Shown here piece by piece: positions 34,751-43,351 of a stretch of DNA of 64,000 bases. This DNA comes from JBNKHG01 sp050290225. Its GTDB lineage: Bacteria; Pseudomonadota; Gammaproteobacteria; Pseudomonadales; Cellvibrionaceae. Below the pieces are notes generated by a model that saw only the letters and a program-made list of their open reading frames with translations, ran no database searches and was not told the origin of the DNA. Within the stretch, counting starts at the first letter, position 1. Each line of letters opens with the position of its first letter. Made by a program: the position numbers and the translations under genes. The stretch lies in assembly GCA_050290225.1 (NCBI GenBank), contig JBNKHG010000036.1, forward strand, positions 62,001-126,000. The letters run 5' to 3'.

Positions 34751-36247
34751 CTACATGACTTCATCTTCAATCATTACGGGGCCGCCGTGCTCCTCGAAAA
34801 AGTCCAACGCGTATTGCAGTTCTCCGGGAGATTCCGCGTAGATGGTAAAGAGCAGGTCGCCGGCCGTCACTGTCGCCCCGAGACGCGCCAGCAACTTTAT
34901 ACCGGCGGACTTGGCCGCGGGAGCACCGGCAAATTTTGCGATTCTGGCGAGCACCCGGTTGTTGATATGGGTGATCAGCCCACTACGCTTGGCCACCACC
35001 TCGTGCTGATAGTGCGCTTTGGGCGGTTCACGCATGCCTCCCTGGGCTTCACAGATAGCCTGGAATTTTTTAAAGGCCACCCCGCTAAGCAGGGTTTGTT
35101 CAGCCAGTGCCAGACCATTGCCCGGCTCCGCCGCGCCGCCGAGCTCCAGAAGACTGGCCGACAATTGCAAGGCGCGCGCCTGCAAATCACCGGGCGCGGC
35201 GGGATCATTGTTTAACACCGCCAGCACATCCTCCGCCTCCAGCGCCGGACCGATGCCAAAACCGACGGGTTGTGTGCCGTCGGAGAATTGTGTATCCACT
35301 GTCATGCCCAGTGCCTGGCCCACGCCTTTGAGTTGTGCGCCCACTCGCAGAGCCATCTCCTCGTCGCGAATCTTGGCGGTGGGTCCAACCGGCATATCCA
35401 CCAACACGTGGGTGGAACCCGCGGCCAGCTTTTTGGAGAGCACAGACGCCACCAGCTGTCCTTCACTGTCCAGGTCAAGTGCCCGCTCGACCCGGATGAG
35501 TGTATCGTCGGCCGGACTCAAATTGACCGAACCACCCCAAACGATACAACCGCCCTCCTGCTCCACCACCTGTTTCATCTGCTCGAGGCCGAGCGCGACC
35601 GGCGCCAGGGTTTCCATAGTATCCGCAGTGCCCGCCGGTGAAGTGATAGCCCGCGACGACGTCTTGGGCATGGTGAGACCGCAGGCTGTTGCGATTGCCA
35701 CGACAATGGGGGTTGTTCGATTGCCGGGCAATCCACCGACGCAGTGCTTGTCGATAACCACCTCCCGTCCCCAATGGAGTCGATCACCCACCTCGGTCAT
35801 CGCTTTGGTGAGTTGTGTCACCTCTTCCGGATTCAGGCGTTTGTCGACGCAGGCCGTGATAAATGCCGCCAGGTGCACATCGGAATACCGGCCGGCGGCG
35901 ATATCGTCGACAATGGCATACATCGCCTTCTCATCCAGAGTGTGGCCATAGATTTTGGCGCGCACGTGGCTGAGGGAGGTCAACGGTTTCGGGTGGGAAA
36001 GTGTAACGGACTCGCCTTCGGTGGCCCGGAGCAAATCCCAGGCGACCCCTGAAAGGCCAACCTCTCCCTCTTCCAGTAGATGCCGGTCATCGACGACATT
36101 AAGCGTGGCGATAATGCTTTTCCTGCTGGTGGTCAACCGCAACCGCGACAGGGCGTTGAAACCTTCAGAGCGGCAAACATGGCAGTCGCGACGCATATAG
36201 ACAATGGGTTCCTGCAGTGTATCGATACCCAGCCTCTTCAGCTGCAA
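34751..36247 (-). CDS. Thymidine/AMP phosphorylase family protein
   Basis: 498 residues of the nucleoside phosphorylase II superfamily, longer than E. coli DeoA (440), with an ~85-residue N-terminal extension typical of the archaeal-type AMP phosphorylase group. The signature phosphate/pyrimidine region is DKHCVGGLPGNRTTPIVVAI, followed by SRAITSPAGTADTME. The N-terminal helical domain is about 90-160 and the C-terminal domain after 420. Archaeal relatives release base from NMP to give ribose-1,5-bisphosphate; bacterial members are usually annotated as putative thymidine phosphorylase. No RuBisCO or R15P isomerase is visible, so the archaeal AMP-to-RuBisCO route is not supported. It is cotranscribed with the PRPP synthetase-like gene. 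Confidence 0.88.
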   Translation of the reverse strand: MQLKRLGIDTLQEPIVYMRRDCHVCRSEGFNALSRLRLTTSRKSIIATLNVVDDRHLLEEGEVGLSGVAWDLLRATEGESVTLSHPKPLTSLSHVRAKIYGHTLDEKAMYAIVDDIAAGRYSDVHLAAFITACVDKRLNPEEVTQLTKAMTEVGDRLHWGREVVIDKHCVGGLPGNRTTPIVVAIATACGLTMPKTSSRAITSPAGTADTMETLAPVALGLEQMKQVVEQEGGCIVWGGSVNLSPADDTLIRVERALDLDSEGQLVASVLSKKLAAGSTHVLVDMPVGPTAKIRDEEMALRVGAQLKGVGQALGMTVDTQFSDGTQPVGFGIGPALEAEDVLAVLNNDPAAPGDLQARALQLSASLLELGGAAEPGNGLALAEQTLLSGVAFKKFQAICEAQGGMREPPKAHYQHEVVAKRSGLITHINNRVLARIAKFAGAPAAKSAGIKLLARLGATVTAGDLLFTIYAESPGELQYALDFFEEHGGPVMIEDEVM

Positions 36248-36369
36248 TGTGGTGGAATCATGAACGGCTTCGTTGATGGTGAACTCCTCGCTTCGGCAAC
36301 TACTTCGTCTTTATAGTCCGCCCCGACAGGGGATGCAATAGCACGCGCTATGGCAGTCAATGCCGGGCA

Positions 36370-36843
36370 TTAGTTCAGCTCACGCCCCCGGGGCCTGCTG
36401 TGTGCGGGCGCTTTAAGCGGTGGTTGATTGTGTTTGGCTCGGATCCAGTTCATGGCGTTCAGTATATGTCGTTCACGCACAATGCGGCGTTCCAGACTTC
36501 GCTTGCCCGGAAATTCAAGCAGGGTAATGCCAATCAGGATTGTCAGCAGTCCCTGCCCCGGAACGAAAAGCATCCCAATACCCGCGATCAACAATGCCAG
36601 GCCAATAACGCTCTTGAGTATCGCAAACAGCATGCGCAACGCCGGGTGCCGTCTGCGCCAACTTGCGGCCGGAGGTTTGGTGGAGACGAAATAGTCAGGG
36701 CTCATCTTCGAGATGGCGACAACCACCAACGCCGCGGAAACAATAGCAAACACAATCGAACCAAACACAACTATCCCAACCACGCCGGGATTTGCCTTGA
36801 ACCAATCAAAAACCATCCCTGGTACTTCAATGATCTGATTCAT
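36370..36843 (-). CDS. PGPGW-type small membrane protein
   Basis: 157 residues. One N-terminal transmembrane helix (VGIVVFGSIVFAIVSAALVV) and a second hydrophobic region (LFAILKSVIGLALLIAGIGM) run into FVPGQGLLTILIGITLLEFP, which matches the PGPGW family of putative transmembrane proteins. A basic amphipathic tail follows (KRSLERRIVRERHILNAMNW). Function is unknown for the family. It lies 24 bases downstream of the P-type ATPase gene, on the same strand and probably in the same operon. Possibly an accessory protein for the ATPase, by proximity only. Confidence 0.83.
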   Translation of the reverse strand: MNQIIEVPGMVFDWFKANPGVVGIVVFGSIVFAIVSAALVVVAISKMSPDYFVSTKPPAASWRRRHPALRMLFAILKSVIGLALLIAGIGMLFVPGQGLLTILIGITLLEFPGKRSLERRIVRERHILNAMNWIRAKHNQPPLKAPAHSRPRGRELN

Positions 36844-36867
36844 CCAAATAATCCGCCCGCTTTATCG

Positions 36868-39537
36868 TTAACTGAATGACTCATCGGCATAACGCTCCCC
36901 CTTGTAATGCCATACTTTTTCCAGTTCCACAGCCAGCAGTACCACCGATGCCAGTGCGAAGCAGACAAACAGTTCCAATGCAGTCAAGGGTTCAGTCTTG
37001 AAAATCCCGTTTAACACAGGGATGTATATCACCGCCAGCTGCAACACGACAGTAAACAGTACGGCGGCCAGCAAAGGTATATTACTCAATAGCCCGATAC
37101 TTACCAGCGAGTCCCTCTCAGAACGGATCGCCAGCACGTTGAACAGTTGCGCCAGAGTCAGCACGGTAAATACCACCGTTTGCCAATGGGCCGATCCGTC
37201 GTGATACGCCCAACCCTGTCCGATCAGGGAAAGTGCCCCGATAAGCAACCCAATCCAGACCATATGCTGCCACATGCCATGGGCGAAGATGTTTTCGCCC
37301 GGCGGGCGCGGCGGGCGCCGCATCAGCCCCCTTTCTGCGGGTTCCACCGATAGAGCCAGACCCGGCAGCCCGTCGGTAACCAGGTTTATCCAGAGGATAT
37401 GGATCGGCAACAGCGGCACGGGCAGTCCCAGAAAAGGCGCCAGGAACAGTGTCCATATCTCTCCGGAATTGCTGGTCATGGTGTATTTAATAAACTTGCG
37501 GATATTGTCGAAGATACGACGACCTTCGCGCACCGCCGCCACGATCGTGGAAAAATTATCATCCAGTAACACCATGTCGGCTGCCTCGCGCGCCACGTCC
37601 GTGCCTGACTGCCCCATTGCGACACCGATGCCAGCGCGTTTCAGGGCGGGTGCGTCATTCACGCCATCCCCGGTCATGGCAACAAATTCCCCCCGCGCCT
37701 GCAAGGCCTTGACGATACTGATCTTCTGTTCCGGCGTGACCCGGGCGTATACCCGAATATCCCGGACGCGTGACTCAAACACGGCAGGCGGCAGCTCGCT
37801 CAGCTCCCGCCCGGTCAATACCTGACCGTCAGCGTCGGCGATACCCAGCCGGCGGGCAATCGCCTGGGCCGTACCCGGGTGATCACCGGTAATCATCACC
37901 GGCGTGATACCCGCTGATTTGCAGTCGGTGACCGCCGCTGCGGCCTCATCCCGAGGAGGATCTATCATAGCGACCAGTCCCAGTAATATCATGCCCGAAC
38001 TCAGGCTTGCCGCTTGATTGTCCTCGGGCAGGGTCGCCAGTTCGCGATAGGCGATAGCCAGCACACGATACCCTTCAGAAGCCAGTTGGTGGGCTTCCGC
38101 CTGATAGGTTCCGGGCTGCAAGGGTTGTGGTGCTGAACCGTCCAACACCTGTTGACATTGGTGCAGTACCGATTCAGGAGCACCTTTGACGAACACGATA
38201 AAATGCGCATCCTCCCGGTGAACCGTCGTCATGCATTTACGCTCTGCATCGAACGGCACTTCCAACAGACGCGGTAAAGCCTGTTCCCATTCGGCCTTGT
38301 CAAAACCGGCATCCCGCGCCGCCTGGTAGAGAGCGACTTCCGTGGGATCCCCTGTCGGTTTCGCCGCCCCCGCCGCCGCCCCCTCTTTTTCATGGTGGGT
38401 TTTTACATCGTTATTCAGGGCCAGCGCCTGGCCCAAACGTCGCCAAAGTAATGCCTCCTTATCAGGGAAAGCGTTTAAAGTGATCCGCTTTCCCGCGCAA
38501 AACACCTTGTCCAGGGTCATGCGGTTTTGGGTGAGCGTACCGGTCTTGTCCGTGCAGATATAGGTGACCGAGCCCAGGGTTTCCACGGCCGGCAATCTAC
38601 GTACCAGAGCGTTTCGCCGGCTAAGCTTGCGTGCACCCAATGCCAGGGAAACGGTGACTACGGCGGGTAACGCTTCGGGAATGGCGGCGACAGCCAGACT
38701 GACCGCGGTCAGAAACATCAGCATCACCGGTTGTCCCTGCAGGAGTCCGACACCGAAAATAATGGCGCAGATAGCGAGTACGGCGAGGGAGAGATGACGG
38801 CCGAAGAGGGACAATCGCTTTTGCAATGGCGTCCTGGTCAACTGTTGACTGCGCAACAGCTCCGCGACCTGCCCAAGCTCGGTGGCCATGCCGGTCGCCA
38901 CCACCACGCCAGTACCCCGTCCGCGGGTAACGAGCGTTCCCTTGTAAGCCATGTTGACACGGTCCCCCAAAGAAAGATCCGAGTCGTTGAGGGTCTCCCC
39001 ACCCTTTTCCACCGCATGGGATTCACCCGTCAGCGCAGACTCGTTCAATTGGAGTTCCACAGCTTCAAGCAGCCGCAAATCCGCCGGGACAAGGTTGCCC
39101 GCTTCCAGCAACACCAGGTCTCCGGGAACGAGTTCAGTGGCCGGGCGCAGGATCTGCCTGCCTTCTCTCACCACCAGCGCTTCGGGTTCAGCCATCATCT
39201 TCAACGCGGCAATGGCACGCTCGGCGCGGTATTCCTGAATCGCACCGACAACCGCGTTGAGTACCACGATAACGATAATGGCAACGGTGTCCTGGATTTC
39301 GCCGATAAAACCTGAGATGAATGCCGCAATCACCAGCACGATAATCATAAAATCGGTAAACTGGTTGACGAAGATGCCCAAAACCGTATGAGGCGTCTCA
39401 TCGATGATGGTGTTTGGGCCGGTGGTCTTTAGTCGCTTGCTCGCTTCTTCGATGGAGAGGCCATCGTGCATTTGTCCGCTGAGCTTTTGGATCGCACTCT
39501 CCGGCGTCAGCAGGTGCCATTGGGTGGAGTCACTCAT
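36868..39537 (-). CDS. P2-type cation-transporting ATPase
   Basis: 889-residue inner-membrane pump. It has an N-terminal cation_ATPase_N segment (LSGQMHDGLSIEEASKRLKT), actuator motif LTGES, the phosphorylation site D330 in ICTDKTGTLTQNRM, nucleotide-binding KGAPE, and hinge MTGDGVNDAPALKRAGIGVAMG. PEALPAVVTVSLALG in TM4 is the SERCA/PMR1-like ion-site motif, so Ca2+ (or Mn2+) export is more likely than heavy metal. Ten membrane segments are expected, with the C-terminal cation_ATPase_C domain present. It has no heavy-metal-binding CXXC domain. It is flanked by the PGPGW membrane protein and, 47 bases upstream, by the AmrS-type gene. Confidence 0.94.
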   Translation of the reverse strand: MSDSTQWHLLTPESAIQKLSGQMHDGLSIEEASKRLKTTGPNTIIDETPHTVLGIFVNQFTDFMIIVLVIAAFISGFIGEIQDTVAIIVIVVLNAVVGAIQEYRAERAIAALKMMAEPEALVVREGRQILRPATELVPGDLVLLEAGNLVPADLRLLEAVELQLNESALTGESHAVEKGGETLNDSDLSLGDRVNMAYKGTLVTRGRGTGVVVATGMATELGQVAELLRSQQLTRTPLQKRLSLFGRHLSLAVLAICAIIFGVGLLQGQPVMLMFLTAVSLAVAAIPEALPAVVTVSLALGARKLSRRNALVRRLPAVETLGSVTYICTDKTGTLTQNRMTLDKVFCAGKRITLNAFPDKEALLWRRLGQALALNNDVKTHHEKEGAAAGAAKPTGDPTEVALYQAARDAGFDKAEWEQALPRLLEVPFDAERKCMTTVHREDAHFIVFVKGAPESVLHQCQQVLDGSAPQPLQPGTYQAEAHQLASEGYRVLAIAYRELATLPEDNQAASLSSGMILLGLVAMIDPPRDEAAAAVTDCKSAGITPVMITGDHPGTAQAIARRLGIADADGQVLTGRELSELPPAVFESRVRDIRVYARVTPEQKISIVKALQARGEFVAMTGDGVNDAPALKRAGIGVAMGQSGTDVAREAADMVLLDDNFSTIVAAVREGRRIFDNIRKFIKYTMTSNSGEIWTLFLAPFLGLPVPLLPIHILWINLVTDGLPGLALSVEPAERGLMRRPPRPPGENIFAHGMWQHMVWIGLLIGALSLIGQGWAYHDGSAHWQTVVFTVLTLAQLFNVLAIRSERDSLVSIGLLSNIPLLAAVLFTVVLQLAVIYIPVLNGIFKTEPLTALELFVCFALASVVLLAVELEKVWHYKGERYADESFS

Positions 39538-39584
39538 GGAGATGGCGGCAACTCCGGTATGAAATTACCCGTACTCACGTCGGC

Positions 39585-40691
39585 TTATTCCTGGCTTGTC
39601 AGGTGCATGAATTCCGGCGAATGTAAATTGACCGGGACCCGTTTTGCGCCCCAGGTACCGGGTTCGGGTTCGAACACACCGTGTATGGCGGTACCGCATT
39701 TGTCACAGCAGCCCTTGGTGTCGAGGTGCCAACCTGTCAATACATACCAGTCGCGACCGATCACCTTCTGGCCGCAATTCGGGCAATACGTACTGTCCCC
39801 CACTGGATCGTGAACATTGCCGGTGTAGACATAGGCCATACCGGCGTCCATGGCTATTTTCCGCGCCCGGCTCAGCGTGGCCGCGGGCGTCGGTGGAACA
39901 TTCAGCATTTTCCAGTCCGGATGGAATGCGGAGAAATGCCAGGGAACATGAGGCCCCAGGTTTTTTACCATCCAATCCGCCATGGATCGTAACTCTTCAT
40001 CGCTATCGTTGTGCTCGGGAATCAACAGGGTTGTCACTTCAAACCAGACATCGGTTTCATTCTTCAGGTAACAGAGGGTGTCCAGTACCGTCTGCAGATG
40101 TCCGCCACAAATCTTTTTATAAAAGCTTTCGCTGAATGCCTTCAAATCCACGTTTGCCGCATCGATATAGGAGAAGAACTCCCGTCTCGGTTCCTCACAG
40201 ATATAACCTGCGGTGACAGCGACGGTTTTTATACCGTATTCGCGACAGGCCTTGGCATTATCGATGGCATACTCCATAAATATAACGGGATCGTTGTACG
40301 TGTAGGCGATACTGCGACAGCCCAATTCCTTGGCCACCAACGCCAACTGCTGGGGATCCGCGGCATCGGCCAGGGTATCGTATTCGCGGGATTTACTGAT
40401 ATCCCAGTTCTGGCAGAATTTGCAAGCCAGGTTGCAACCCGCCGTCCCAAAGGATAATACAGGGGTTCCGGGAAGGTAGTGGTTGAGAGGCTTTTTCTCG
40501 ATCGGATCGATGCAAAAGCCGCTGGAACGACCGTAGGTGGTCAATACGATTTCGCCCCCTTTTTCCGCGCGTACAAAACACAAGCCGCGTTGGCCTTCAT
40601 GCAATTTGCAGTAGCGGGGACAGAGGTCGCATTGAACACGCCCGTCGTCGAGTTTGTGCCAATAATGTGTTGCCTTATCACTTGGAAGCAT
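39585..40691 (-). CDS. amrS: AmmeMemoRadiSam-type radical SAM enzyme
   Basis: About 368 residues from ATG 40691 (MLPSDKATHYWHKL), which has GAGGATC upstream. The longer frame from 40799 overlaps a separate small gene and is rejected. The radical SAM cluster motif is C86-x3-C90-x2-C93 (TAGCNLACKFCQNWD). An N-terminal four-Cys cluster (CDLCPRYCKLHEGQRGLC) and a C-terminal pair of Cys knuckles (CPNCGQ and CCDKCG) could bind additional Fe-S or Zn. This is the AmrS family, which is often found with AMMECR1 and Memo genes, but neither partner is in the window. The reaction is not established to my knowledge. It overlaps the upstream small gene by 14 bases, indicating translational coupling. Confidence 0.88.
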   Translation of the reverse strand: MLPSDKATHYWHKLDDGRVQCDLCPRYCKLHEGQRGLCFVRAEKGGEIVLTTYGRSSGFCIDPIEKKPLNHYLPGTPVLSFGTAGCNLACKFCQNWDISKSREYDTLADAADPQQLALVAKELGCRSIAYTYNDPVIFMEYAIDNAKACREYGIKTVAVTAGYICEEPRREFFSYIDAANVDLKAFSESFYKKICGGHLQTVLDTLCYLKNETDVWFEVTTLLIPEHNDSDEELRSMADWMVKNLGPHVPWHFSAFHPDWKMLNVPPTPAATLSRARKIAMDAGMAYVYTGNVHDPVGDSTYCPNCGQKVIGRDWYVLTGWHLDTKGCCDKCGTAIHGVFEPEPGTWGAKRVPVNLHSPEFMHLTSQE

Positions 40692-40872
40692 GATGATCCT
40701 CGATATATCGATGGCAGGCATCCGGTGCCGGCAGGGAGGGAGACGCGTTGATCGCTTCCTCATACGCCTCATGGTGATGAATATTCTTATCCTTTGCAAC
40801 TTCCTTTAGTTTGTCCTGCATCTCTTGTGTCAGTTCATCAAAGCCCTGTTTGTCGGGTGTTTTCTTAACCAT
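40678..40872 (-). CDS. Small conserved-looking protein coupled to amrS, 64 aa
   Basis: 64 residues, hydrophilic and His/Glu/Lys-rich, with KNIHHHEAYEEAINA and a C-terminal HRYIEDHHASK. No hydrophobic segment. The start ATG (40870-40872) has an upstream AT-rich leader with GGAGAAT on the minus strand, a good ribosome site. Its stop lies 14 bases inside the amrS start, a typical coupled arrangement. No domain is recognised. The His clusters could bind metal, but that is only suggestion. It is first in the run that continues with amrS and the P-type ATPase, and is divergent from the adenosylhomocysteinase gene. Confidence 0.75.
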   Translation of the reverse strand: MVKKTPDKQGFDELTQEMQDKLKEVAKDKNIHHHEAYEEAINASPSLPAPDACHRYIEDHHASK

Positions 40873-41120
40873 TTTTATTCTCCAAATCGAATTAAAAAAA
40901 ACTTTTAAAGAATTTTTAGTTAATTAATACCCAGCCCCAGTGGAGCGCGGTCCCATTCGTTGACTGCTACGCTTAATCTTAACGCATTATCCAGTTTTCT
41001 CTTTGTTTTGAGTTTGAAATAGCGCGAAAAATAGTTATTGACGCAGCTCAATAATGGCGCCAAGCCGGGTGCGGATAATTATGGCTTGAGCGCGCTTTTT
41101 TGAGTGGTCTATCGGGGATC

Positions 41121-42395
41121 ATGATGATGACAACGTCATCCAAATATCACATACGCGACCTTGCGTTGGCGAACGCTGGCCGGGACCGGGTGGAATGGGC
41201 CCTGGCGGAAATGCCGGTGTTGAAGGCCTTGAAGAGCCGTTTTCAACGGGAAAGGCCGCTCAGTGGTCTGCACATCAGCGGTTGTTTGCATATCACAACC
41301 GAAACCGCCAACCTCGCCCGCACCCTGCACGCGGGCGGCGCCAGCCTGGTACTCTGCGCCAGCAACCCATTAAGCACCCAGGATGATGTGGCCGCTGCCC
41401 TTGTTCGTCACTATGAGATCCCGGTGTTTGCGGTCTGTGGAGAAGACCGTGAGACCTACTACCGGCACATTCAGGCAGCCATCGTCCACCAGCCTGTGAT
41501 TACCATGGACGATGGTGCCGACCTGGTCAGCGAGCTACACAGGAATCATCCGGACAGTTTGAAAAGGATGCTGGGGGGCACGGAGGAGACAACAACGGGC
41601 GTCATTCGGTTGCGGGCCATGGCGGAGGATGGCGCGCTGAAAATACCGGTTATCGCCGTCAACGATGCCGATACCAAACATCTGTTCGACAATCGCTACG
41701 GCACCGGTCAGAGTGCTTTGGACGGTATCATTCGAGCGACCAATATGCTCCTGGCGGGAAAGCGTTTCGTGGTGGCCGGTTACGGCTGGTGTGGTCGCGG
41801 GGTGGCACTGCGGGCGCGTGGACACGGGGCCCACGTCGCCATTTGCGAGGTGGATCCTGTACGCGCGCTCGAAGCAACGATGGATGGGTATGACGTGATA
41901 ACGCTGGAAACCGCCGCGCAACAGGCCGATATAATCATCACCGTGACCGGTGACAAACATGTTATCGATGCGCACCATTTCGAAATAATGAAAGACGGTT
42001 GCGTGCTGGCCAACGCCGGCCACTTTGATGTGGAAATCAATGTTGAGGCGCTTCGGGCCTTGGCAACAAGTCGACACAAACCAAGATCGTCTGTGGAGGA
42101 ATTCCGGTTGTCCGACGGCCGCCGTATCCGGTTGCTGGCCGAAGGCCGTCTGGTCAATCTGGCCGCCGCGGAAGGCCATCCCGCCGCGGTAATGGACATG
42201 AGTTTTGCCAACCAGGCTCTCAGCGTGGTTTATCTCAACACAAACCAGGGCAGACTGGATCACAAGGTCCACCCGGTGCCAAAGGCGGTGGATGAAGAGG
42301 TGGCGCGCATGAAACTGTCGGCACTCAATATCCAGATCGATCAACTCACGCCTGAGCAAACGGCCTATCTATCCTCCTGGCGCGAAGGCACCTGA
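41121..42395 (+). CDS. ahcY: Adenosylhomocysteinase, archaeal/Thermotoga-like short form
   Basis: Splits S-adenosylhomocysteine to adenosine and homocysteine, using bound NAD. About 425 residues. Substrate motifs are HISGCLHITTETANLARTLH, NPLSTQD and GGTEETTTGV. NAD-binding motifs are VNDADTKHLFDNRYGTGQSA and VVAGYGWCGRGVALRARGHG. It lacks the ~40-residue insert of most bacterial enzymes and ends YLSSWREGT instead of the usual KPDHYRY tail, as in archaeal and Thermotoga enzymes. Three consecutive ATGs (41121, 41124, 41127) follow GGGG, and the exact one cannot be chosen. It is divergent from the small protein/amrS unit. Adenosine from this reaction could feed the nucleotide-salvage genes nearby. 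Confidence 0.93.
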   Translation: MMMTTSSKYHIRDLALANAGRDRVEWALAEMPVLKALKSRFQRERPLSGLHISGCLHITTETANLARTLHAGGASLVLCASNPLSTQDDVAAALVRHYEIPVFAVCGEDRETYYRHIQAAIVHQPVITMDDGADLVSELHRNHPDSLKRMLGGTEETTTGVIRLRAMAEDGALKIPVIAVNDADTKHLFDNRYGTGQSALDGIIRATNMLLAGKRFVVAGYGWCGRGVALRARGHGAHVAICEVDPVRALEATMDGYDVITLETAAQQADIIITVTGDKHVIDAHHFEIMKDGCVLANAGHFDVEINVEALRALATSRHKPRSSVEEFRLSDGRRIRLLAEGRLVNLAAAEGHPAAVMDMSFANQALSVVYLNTNQGRLDHKVHPVPKAVDEEVARMKLSALNIQIDQLTPEQTAYLSSWREGT

Positions 42396-42557
42396 AAGGG
42401 CTGCCGAGCTGTCGTAAATATTCTCTACTGCCCTTGACGTATACATCGCAAATCATTCAATCCAATCGTCCTGATTCGATATTCGCTGTAAGATGCCCGA
42501 CAACCTCAGTACGGAGGTGTTTTCCATCGCCGCCTGTGCCGGCGGTTCGGTGAAGGA

Positions 42558-43110
42558 ATGAAGCGAAAAATGACCCCGAAACGCCATCCACCAGCGCCTA
42601 TATTCGATACTTTGGATGCCACGGGCAATCCCTTCAAGGAGAAAAGGTTTTCTGTTGAACCGTTTTTCACAGGAGCGAAACCTCCCGCTGGCGCGCATTT
42701 AGATTACGAATACGCTTTGAAGTTTCTATACAGCTACAACGGCAGCTCTGCAACCTTCAATGCCTACAGACGGGAAATTGAGCGATTTCTTCAGTGGTCA
42801 TGGCGCGTTGAACAGCGGTCAGTCCTTCGCCACAAACGGGAAGACATCGAAGATGTTTGTTAGGTTTTGCCTAAACCCGCCACTAGCCTGGATAGGCACC
42901 AAAAACGTCCCGCGGTTTATCTCTGCTGACGGCCTCCGAATCGCCCATGCGGAATGGCGGCCTTTTGTCGTCTCGCTTTCAAAGGACCATTACAATAAGG
43001 GAGCAGTCACAAATAAAAAAGACTTCGCCATGTCACAGCCTGGCGTTAAAGCTCTATTCACCGCGCTGTCCTCGTTTTACGATTTTTTGACTCAAGAAGA
43101 GCTCACCGAA
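42558..43110 (+). pseudogene. Frameshifted, truncated tyrosine recombinase
   Basis: The frame from 42558 to about 42850 reads as the N-terminal domain of a recombinase (LKFLYSYNGSSATFNAYRRE, then IERFLQWSWRVEQRSVLRHK), clearly related to residues 55-100 of the intact recombinase at 17739-19016 (LRSYGRRSEATYRSYRNEVE, then RLLLWAWTV). A one-base frameshift near 42850 moves the homology to the next frame (RFCLNPPLAWIGTKN, AEWRPFVVSLSKDHY, ALSSFYDFLTQEE), which matches residues 105-188 of the intact copy. Homology then stops at about 43100, so the whole catalytic domain is missing. It is dead as a recombinase. It is oriented opposite to the intact copy, facing right. Confidence 0.85.
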
Positions 43111-43286
43111 AGGATAAGCTTTGGGGTATCCTCAATGCCATCGTGCACGAGACAACCAACGCGCAAGCAGAAAGCATCGATTCGAAAATAAAAATGGTAA
43201 AAGCGAAAGCCAGAGGATTCAGAAATCAGGAGCGGTTCAAGCGAGCGATTTTGTTTTATTGCGGGGGGCTTAAACTCCACCCCTAA
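43110..43286 (+). pseudogene. ISL3-family transposase C-terminal fragment
   Basis: In a third frame, 43110-43286 reads KDKLWGILNAIVHETTNAQA, then ESIDSKIKMVKAKARGFRNQ, then ERFKRAILFYCGGLKLHP and a stop. This matches the C-terminal end of ISL3-family (IS204/IS1001/IS1165-type) transposases, where iTNa.aEg.NskIq.ik..arGfrn.erFk.aI.f..GgL.L.P is characteristic. Only about 58 residues remain and they abut the recombinase remnant directly. No complete terminal inverted repeats are visible. It marks a deletion or insertion scar of a lost IS element. Confidence 0.8.
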
Positions 43287-43351
43287 ATTACCGTCCCCCA
43301 AAACAAGGGAGACCCATATCCATCCAGTGATTTTGCTATTACTGGAGCTAA

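Noticed and set aside
35019..35951. 310-codon plus-strand frame opposite the phosphorylase gene
   Set aside because: Ser/Pro/Thr-rich antisense frame typical of GC-rich DNA; the minus-strand phosphorylase carries all family motifs.
34751..36247. Archaeal-style AMP to RuBisCO pathway
   Set aside because: The phosphorylase resembles AMP phosphorylase, but no ribose-1,5-bisphosphate isomerase or RuBisCO is encoded in the window.
40692..40799. N-terminal extension of the AmrS radical SAM protein to 40799
   Set aside because: The added residues are Arg-rich and unlike the family, and the same DNA encodes the 64-aa protein in another frame; ATG 40691 has a good ribosome site.
41535..42359. 274-codon minus-strand frame opposite ahcY
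   Set aside because: Antisense shadow: His/Arg/Gln-rich with no recognisable fold, whereas ahcY is complete on the plus strand.
42501..42520. Possible recombinase site before the broken recombinase (ACCTC and GAGGT around a 6-bp centre)
   Set aside because: Arms are only 5 bp and do not resemble the site at 19067-19098; likely chance.
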